NCBI GenBank assembly: GCA_022600315.1
Contig: JAHZKQ010000280.1
Coordinates: 1-6,251 of the forward strand
DNA length: 6,251 nucleotides
Reading direction: 5' to 3'
DNA from: Gammaproteobacteria bacterium
Lineage (GTDB): Bacteria; Pseudomonadota; Gammaproteobacteria; Coxiellales; Coxiellaceae
Shown here: piece after piece, positions 4,590 through 6,251 of the stretch
Layout of the letters: every line of letters starts with the position of its first letter
Numbering within the stretch: position 1 is the stretch's first letter
Notes under the pieces: model-generated
The model's database searches: none
Told to the model about the DNA's origin: nothing
What the model saw: the letters and a program-made list of their open reading frames with translations, nothing else
Made by a program: the position numbers and the translations under genes

Positions 4590-6134
4590 ATGAAGTTTAT
4601 TGTTAAATGGGTTACTGAAGATGCAAAGTCTGAGGCAGATTTTAAAGATCTTCTCACTAAGTATCGTGCTGATGATGATTTTGCTGGTCAGACAATTATT
4701 TTTTATCAAGACAATGGTCAGTGGATATTTGGTGCGACTACGGATGGTATTCCTGCAGAGGCTGAGCAATACCAAATCCCTGCGGATGATTATTTGAAAT
4801 TATTTGATGGTACCGGTTACCGTTACGATTATGCTGAAGATAAAGATATTTATCGAGAAGCAGAGGCTTATGCAAAGCGCCAGCTGTTTAAGCAATTACA
4901 GGCTCGTTCAGAACATTATGTGCCTAAAAAAGGAAATGCTGTTGCCGTGAGCCTTGAAAAAATCGTCGAGGCCGTTCACGATCAGGACAATATCTTTGCG
5001 GCGATTGACGCACTATTAGAGGAAATTTTCGCAGCAGCTGAAGAGCAAAAAGACGATGATGCAAGCAATGATGTTAGAATAAAGATTTCAGATACCACTC
5101 CAACTGCTGAGCCTTTAAGTAACTTAGAAGTGGCAGGTTTAATTGGTGCTTATGATGCCGGCTGGATGGCGGCGACAGTGTATCCAGATAAAATCAATTT
5201 TTTAACAAAGCCAGGTGCAGCGATTGGGTTTAATGCGGCGACGACTCTAGGTTATGGTTTAGTTGCAGGCTGGTACTGTGGACACCTGCAAGAAGAACGT
5301 CAACTTAAGCATTTTAAAACCACCCTAAAAAAACAAGGTGTTGATGTTGAAGAGAAAAATTGGAAACAAACCTATCAAGATCAAATCGCAGAAATTAAAT
5401 TAAACAGTAGAATATTACGCAATAAATTATGGGGCGATACGCTGGGTTGGACGATAGGCTGGACAGTTGTAGAAGCTTTCTCAATTGGGTTTAATTTCTT
5501 ACGCGGCGCATCACTATTAACGCCAATTGGCTGGGGGATTCAGGCAATTTATGCGGTTACAGCGGGTATTTTTTCAGGGGCGGGTTTATGGCTGACTGCA
5601 AAGCGTTCTAGGCGCCAACAGTTTGAATTAGAGGTGCGTCAAGAGATGGTTCATGAAAAGAAAATTGATCAGGGTGAGGAACTTGCCAGCTGCAATGAAG
5701 AGGTGCAAGTAGAATTTACGTTACGGGTCAATCGTAAATGGCAAGACTACGAACGCAGTGAGAAATTTCAGCATGATCGCAAGTACTATCTAGGGATGGG
5801 TTTTGTTTCAGGTTTTCTCTGGTCATTTGCCTCGATGATTCCAGCACCGATTCGACATGCAGCAAAATGGTTGGTGACTTCTGTAAAAGAAATTGTGCGC
5901 GATCTTGCTGCCGGTATATTTAGTTTTGGAATTTTTGCGGTTGGTTTGAATAAACGTGCCAAGCAAGATGAAAAATCGCATCGTGCTGCAGTTGACTTAG
6001 CTAAATCTCAAACAGAAAACCTTTTGAGTAAAATTAATTTATTTGAATCGCCGCCGGAGGCTACTACACCTGGCCTTTTAAGCACTTGTACTGCACCAGC
6101 GCCTGACGCTAGTAATCCTAATGCCCGCAGTTAA
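4590..6134 (+). CDS. 514-residue membrane protein with three transmembrane hairpins, unknown function
   Basis: I do not recognise the family. The N-terminal region (1-175) is soluble and acidic: an alpha/beta-looking start (MKFIVKWV), then a helical, Ala- and Glu-rich part with many Asp residues near 154-161. Six hydrophobic segments form three hairpins: about 179-199 with 209-230; 283-305 with 312-336; and 400-417 with 435-453. Each is followed by a highly charged stretch, notably KRSRRQ at 338-343 and NKRAKQDEKSHR at 454-465. Hairpins two and three share AGIFS and then a basic run, suggesting duplicated units. Gly/Trp-rich patterns (GWTIGWT) favour tight helix packing. The tail (487-514) is Pro/Ala/Ser/Thr-rich and probably disordered. 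There is no signal peptide. A TAG at 4587-4589 directly abuts the ATG and excludes upstream starts; TAAGG at 4576-4580 is nine bases away, a moderate ribosome site. A membrane scaffold, channel or secreted effector are possibilities only. It is convergent with the minus-strand gene at the right edge. Confidence 0.85.
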   Translation: MKFIVKWVTEDAKSEADFKDLLTKYRADDDFAGQTIIFYQDNGQWIFGATTDGIPAEAEQYQIPADDYLKLFDGTGYRYDYAEDKDIYREAEAYAKRQLFKQLQARSEHYVPKKGNAVAVSLEKIVEAVHDQDNIFAAIDALLEEIFAAAEEQKDDDASNDVRIKISDTTPTAEPLSNLEVAGLIGAYDAGWMAATVYPDKINFLTKPGAAIGFNAATTLGYGLVAGWYCGHLQEERQLKHFKTTLKKQGVDVEEKNWKQTYQDQIAEIKLNSRILRNKLWGDTLGWTIGWTVVEAFSIGFNFLRGASLLTPIGWGIQAIYAVTAGIFSGAGLWLTAKRSRRQQFELEVRQEMVHEKKIDQGEELASCNEEVQVEFTLRVNRKWQDYERSEKFQHDRKYYLGMGFVSGFLWSFASMIPAPIRHAAKWLVTSVKEIVRDLAAGIFSFGIFAVGLNKRAKQDEKSHRAAVDLAKSQTENLLSKINLFESPPEATTPGLLSTCTAPAPDASNPNARS

Positions 6135-6172
6135 AATTATCCGCTGATATTTATCGCTTATATCGAAAACTT

Positions 6173-6251
6173 TTATTTAGTGTCCCGCACATGCTGGCGG
6201 TAATCTTCTATATCGCCATTAAAACGTTTTAAACTACCGCTATCGATTAAC
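6173..6251 (-). CDS. C-terminal end of a probable ABC-F family ATPase (partial)
   Basis: On the minus strand, the frame from the window edge to TAA (6173-6175) encodes 25 residues, including the pieces IDSGSLKRFNGDIEDYRQH. The pattern 'x-D-x-G-x-L-K-x-F-x-G-D-x-x-D-Y' is what follows the last nucleotide-binding domain in ABC-F proteins (the YheS/Uup/EttA group, soluble ribosome-associated ATPases): the strand after the switch histidine, then the G-D/N-x-x-D-Y turn. The protein ends 11 residues after that turn's aspartate (the first D of GDIED), so it lacks the long C-terminal extension of E. coli YheS. It is convergent with the membrane-protein gene, with 38 bases between stops. The assignment rests on a short stretch, so the subfamily cannot be decided. 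Confidence 0.62.
   Translation of the reverse strand, partial: LIDSGSLKRFNGDIEDYRQHVRDTK

Noticed and set aside
4547..4606. A 19-codon ORF (starting MFGKGLCKK) overlapping the start of the 4590 gene
   Set aside because: It has no Shine-Dalgarno site and is short enough to be chance. A leader-peptide role cannot be supported from sequence alone.
4575..4797. Short plus- and minus-strand ORFs over the first part of the 4590 gene
   Set aside because: They overlap the 514-codon frame, have no recognisable features and start without supporting signals.
6146..6164. GATAT/ATATC stem between the two convergent genes as a bidirectional terminator
   Set aside because: The stem has only five A-T-rich pairs with a nine-base loop, and the nearest T-rich stretch is several bases away. 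Too weak to call.

Overview
The window reads as chromosomal DNA of an AT-rich gammaproteobacterium. The genes are compact and mostly on the plus strand, with bacterial Shine-Dalgarno sites, sigma70-like promoters and one rho-independent terminator. Two large multi-hairpin membrane proteins of unknown family would suit a host-associated lineage such as the Legionellales. That placement is a guess from style, not from a marker gene.

Layout, left to right. (1) The 3' part of a gene open to the left edge encodes a membrane protein with two hydrophobic hairpins. (2) Thirty-one bases later comes a small exported protein with a signal peptide and a C-terminal cysteine pair. (3) After an imperfect hairpin and a perfect TATAAT box lies a compact six-segment rhomboid protease with its catalytic residues intact. 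(4) A perfect 13-bp inverted repeat that is also a good promoter precedes an AAA_14/DUF4143-type ATPase. (5) Thirteen bases after that gene is a short-chain dehydrogenase/reductase, very likely co-transcribed. (6) A 173-bp gap holds a promoter, a strong terminator, and a second -10 box overlapped by an inverted repeat. (7) Next is a 514-residue membrane protein with three hydrophobic hairpins separated by long charged stretches. (8) At the right edge, on the minus strand, is the last part of a probable ABC-F ATPase, convergent with gene 7.

Most unusual points. The rhomboid and ATPase genes both lack a Shine-Dalgarno site, and each has a -10 box placed so that transcription would begin at or next to the A of the ATG, so both look leaderless. 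The ATPase promoter lies inside a perfect palindrome, which makes it nearly symmetric on the two strands. The ATPase has Asn where the Walker B Asp is expected. The first and last plus-strand genes share an architecture of repeated transmembrane hairpins followed by basic stretches. In the last gene the second and third hairpins share an AGIFS motif, which suggests internal duplication. Nothing here proves a new system. There is no CRISPR array, insertion sequence, tRNA or rRNA gene that I can see.
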